Of a stretch of 64,000 nt of DNA, positions 60,716 to 64,000 are shown piece by piece. The translations under genes and the position numbers were made by a program. The stretch comes from Ochotona curzoniae (lineage: Eukaryota; Chordata; Mammalia; Lagomorpha; Ochotonidae), in NCBI RefSeq assembly GCF_017591425.1, contig NW_024464918.1:7624001-7688000 (forward strand), in the 5' to 3' direction. Numbering within the stretch: the first letter of the stretch is position 1; each line of letters opens with the position of its first letter. The notes beneath the pieces are model-generated. The model saw only the letters and a list, made by a program, of their open reading frames with translations. It had not been told where the DNA came from and ran no database searches.

Positions 60716-62874
60716 AAAAGAAAAAAACTAAGCCAGCCGCACAGAAGCATTTTTCTAAATGGAGGGGAAGAAGGCACCAGTAAAGACAAAGCAACAATGC
60801 AGTCAACAAACAAGATATACAGAATGTGGACTAAACCAGGTGAAGCTCATCCACTTTCCAATCAAGAATTAAAGGGAGGTAGAAAATGTGAGTGCCAAGA
60901 AAGCAGTGCCACTATGACTCTGTGACTTTCTTTTTGAGTTCATCACCAGTGTTCACGGCTAAAATATTTCTTCAATAATAGGTACTCATTAACTGTGCTT
61001 TGAAAATCATGAAGGCACTGGTCTGTCCTGGGATTAAAACACTCTATGGAATCCACAAGGGTAACAGAATAGCCTTTCTAAGAATAAATCTATATTGGAA
61101 TAGTTTTGCATGTTGCGTTTTTTTTTTTAATCCTCCAGACTGAAAACAGTTAGATTAAACAGGCTGCAGTGGGATCATATTTTTGCTCGCAGTCTAGGAA
61201 GAAACAGCTGTCAGTCACATTGCTGTCCTCCTCCTCTGTCCCTGGAGGACAACCTAAGCAAGCTGTCTCCGGGATAAGCACTCCTCTGAGGATTACTAGC
61301 CCGTCATGGCCTGCAGCTCAAAAGCATCCACTCCACTCACTGGCTCTATTAGCCCTTTGACTTCCTGCCTTCATGCACAAATATAAATATAATGCTTAAG
61401 TGAATGATGACTAGTGTCCCCAAAGAAATTTCAATTAAACACTTGAAATCCTTAGGAATGGCACCTAGGGGGATTCCCAAACAGAGCTGCAATTGGTTAT
61501 GTATTATTAAGTCTGGCCTGTGTTGTAAATCTCCTGTTTTCTTCTAACGTTAGTTGGGGCTTTCAGAGAACTGCCTCTCATACGATTTGAATAATTCTTC
61601 CCGAAACTCAGCCAGACGAGTGTGATGGAGAGAGCGTGGTTCAGTTTCAAGGGCAAATGGAATGTCCCCTTGCTTCCTACCAGGGCCCTGGGTAAGATTT
61701 TCAAAGGGAGTGCAGGCAGGACTCATATTTCATTTTTTGGTGGAGTCTATTGTTCAGCATTGGATGTTTCCATCCATGAGAACCCAGTGACATCACATGG
61801 ATTAGAAGTAGTTACTAGGACTCAATGTCCACAAAGAGAAATACTCTGCCTCATTTACTTCTGTTGTTAATACCTATTTGCACTGCTGGGCATATAGATA
61901 ACAGTTTTTTTCAGAAACAGGTGTAAATGGATGAAGCAGAAGGATCAAAACTTTTAGAAAACATTATTTGAACTTGTCTCTGTAGTCTATTTTACACCAT
62001 CAATTGTGTTCTTAGTATCACAGCTCTACCACCCAGTGCAGCCGCTAGCTAGGATATGAAGCTAGGTCCCTCACGAGTAAGCAGTAATATATTACAAATG
62101 CCAGTGAAAAGATGAGCCACTGCAGATAATATTCATTGATATGCTATTGGGAAACTACTCTCTCATGAGTTTCTGCATATATCCTACCCCCCCAAATGAA
62201 TATCTTTTTATAGCTATTGTCTGATAAATCCTTGAACAGTAAATAGCCTTAGATGAGATAGTTCATCTTCTCTGGAACAAATGGGTGGGCACACTTACTG
62301 CCTGTTATAAAATATTCAGTTTTCCACCATGATACACTTAAATAGCAGAATGTTGGACTTGTGGCTGTTGCTGAAGGACTATACCATTGTAATAATATAG
62401 GGGGAACAGTGGAGTGGAGAATGGGGAGGGGGAAGGAAAAATTTGCAGGAAGTCCTTATAGCAATAAAGCATATCATGGAAAATGATATAAAGTTCTTGT
62501 TTGTTTGTTTGTTTATTGTTTAAGATTCAGCTACCATAAACCTAGGAGGACTCTTCTCCAGTAACTCACCTTCAATACGCAAGCAGTTAAAGTTTGTATC
62601 TTCTATTTTTCTGTAGGAGTTGGGGTTGGGAGTAATGCCACAAATTTCAGCGCACTGGACACTTTTATTGCTCAGGTGAAAGACTTCTCTTTGCCTTGGA
62701 TCCTAGAGTATCGTAACCTTTACTAGCACCCATGAAACACATTGCCTCATCACTCCTGGAGCCACGGCAGTGCGGCCCTGCACATCATCATGAGACACTA
62801 TTCATTTCACCTATTTTCTCGTGGCATGAGAGGAAGTTTCATTTTCATAAGTAGTAAACAAGGGACTGATACAA
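60716..62874. other. Intron sequence, nothing recognised
   Basis: A (TTTG)n run lies at about 62498-62514. Otherwise no element identified. Confidence 0.4.
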
Positions 62875-63200
62875 CAGCACAGTCACTAAATCCTTGCCTT
62901 GTAAACACCAGGATCCCACATGTGTGCTGGTTCATGTCCCGGTTGCTCTACTTCCCATCCAGCTCCCTGTTTATAGTTTGGGAAAGCAGTAGGACAGACC
63001 AAAGCCTTGGGATTTCAAAACCATGTGGGAGACTCAGAAGAAGCTCCTGGTTCCTGGCTTCCGACTGGTTCAGCTGTAGTCACTGAGGCCACTTTAGTAA
63101 TGAGCCAGTGGATGGGAGATCTTTCTCTCTTTCTTGTTCTCTCTATAAATCTGACTTTCCACAACAATAACAACAACAACAAAAAAAAAACATAAATCCT
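62875..63200 (+). repeat. Lagomorph C-type SINE
   Basis: AAATCCTTGCCTTGTAAAC, 'CAGGATCCCACATGTGTGC', GGTTCATGTCCCGGTTGCTC, 'TTCCCATCCAGCTCCCTG', 'AGAAGAAGCTCCTGGTTCC', 'ATAAATCTGACTTTCCAC' and an (AAC)n-A tail. Confidence 0.92.
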
Positions 63201-63449
63201 TAAAAACAGTAAGTATCAAACAAAAACATGTAAATTTCAAGTTGATTTAGCAGATTAATCATGCTTACTGATGAACATAAGCATACAAATGAAATAAAGC
63301 AGCTCATTATATTTTACTATGATGTAAAATTAAAGCAACAGTGGGTATGGCTAGATGGTATCTTATGCCATAAGGAATTCACAATGACTGTGACATGCAC
63401 ATTTCATTGAGAATAAGAAACTTAACCATAATTTAATAAGTGTGTTTTT

Positions 63450-64000
63450 TGTCGTTTCTTTTTTTATTATATTTTTGATAATCTTTACATAGTTAATTAG
63501 GGTAAAAAGGTTCAATGGCTATAGGAAAGTGGGCAAGACTATTATTTCCATATTGTTTCCTTCATTAAAGGGGGATATTAAGGGAGAAGACCCACCCAGT
63601 TTCCCATCCACCCCAGGTCCTGGATATACGGCACGCTCCGAGATTCTCGCTCAAGTGGTTTTGATGGTTCACCAGTTATGAATCGCTGTCCATCTTGCCA
63701 CTCCAAGCACGATGAGGTCTTTGAAGAATCCACTAATTGACATAGTCCATCATAGAGTCTCCGTTTCTCCAGTATTTCGCTGCCAACATGTAACTGAGAT
63801 GTTGATTGACTTGTTCTGTTTTCTGTCTTTTCTTGGTTAGGGTTCTGAGTCCAGCATTTTCATTGGGGAGCTCTCCAAAAAATTTTGTCTGAGGTGTTCT
63901 CAGACCAGATTCTTGTATGTACTAGCAAGCACAGGGCCTGGCATAGTCATTGCCCTGATCAGCTGGTGGTTGCAATTGCTGGGTTGGTTCTTTTCAGCCC
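63450..64000 (-). mobile_element. Unidentified polyadenylated retroelement end, truncated by window
   Basis: Read on the minus strand, it ends AATATAATAAAAAAAG, an A-rich tail with an AATAAA-type signal, after at least 540 bp of well-preserved sequence. The element retains many CpGs (e.g. CGGCACGCTCCGAGATTCTC on the plus strand) unlike surrounding intron, which suggests a young copy. It does not resemble the L1 3' UTR at 17957-18396 or the SINEs, and I see no long open frame. It could be the 3' UTR of another lagomorph L1 subfamily or a processed non-coding copy; its 5' end lies beyond the window. Confidence 0.45.

Larger units (their letters stand above)
36248..64000 (-). other. TENM2: TENM2 intron, upstream of the exon (partial)
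   Basis: Sequence right of the exon is inferred to be the intron preceding it, at least 27.7 kb. The preceding coding exon, which should end in ...DEFPRQ plus one base, was not found. It contains a run of minus-strand SINEs, ancient repeats and an unidentified retroelement at the right edge. Confidence 0.75.

Noticed and set aside
1..64000. A novel multi-gene biological system
   Set aside because: The window is intron of one gene with repeats; no set of adjacent genes or conserved non-repeat array was found that would support one.

Overview
The window is mammalian nuclear DNA, almost entirely intron. It is AT-rich, CpG-depleted and full of microsatellites and retrotransposons. About two dozen tRNA-derived SINEs have the lagomorph C-repeat (CSINE) layout: a pol III A/B-box head, a body with 'GGGAAAGCAG' and 'GGGGAGTGAA', a CT-rich stretch, and an 'AATAAAAATAAATAAATC' type tail. 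The youngest copies have the tail form and head I associate with pikas (Ochotona) more than with rabbit. So I infer a lagomorph, probably a pika; the species call rests on memory of repeat families. || One protein-coding exon is clearly present. Positions 35972-36247 on the minus strand encode part of the N-terminal cytoplasmic domain of teneurin-2 (TENM2), with consensus splice sites and phase 1 at both ends. The neighbouring TENM2 coding exons were not found, so the exon lies between intron stretches of at least 35.9 kb (downstream, lower coordinates) and 27.7 kb (upstream, higher coordinates). This fits the very long 5' introns known for teneurin genes. || Layout. 1-16 kb: mostly unannotatable intron with a few SINEs, a MER5-like fragment, an old L1 3' end, CA repeats, a 3'-truncated tailless U6 retrocopy in a perfect 18-bp duplication, and a 435-bp solo LTR with a 6-bp duplication. 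16.3-18.4 kb: a young, 5'-truncated L1 with its ORF2 frame still open and a G-rich 3' UTR. 18.4-29.2 kb: SINEs, MIR and an ancient LTR-like repeat. 29.2-38.7 kb: no recognisable SINE; this block holds the TENM2 exon. 42-48 kb: seven SINEs in a row, all on the minus strand (sense to TENM2), with antisense L1 debris. 50-56 kb: more SINEs, including one nested in another with a visible target-site duplication, plus a long ancient repeat. 56-64 kb: SINE-poor, with MIR and old L1 3' ends, then an unidentified young-looking polyadenylated element on the minus strand running off the right edge. || No bacterial, viral-coding, CRISPR or operon-like system is present. Apart from the exon and the L1 ORF2 fragment, the open frames look like chance frames or repeat-derived frames. 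The most useful points for follow-up are the exon and its C-rich acceptor, the tailless U6 insertion, the LTR and nested SINE events, a weak candidate cryptic exon, and the unidentified element at the right edge.
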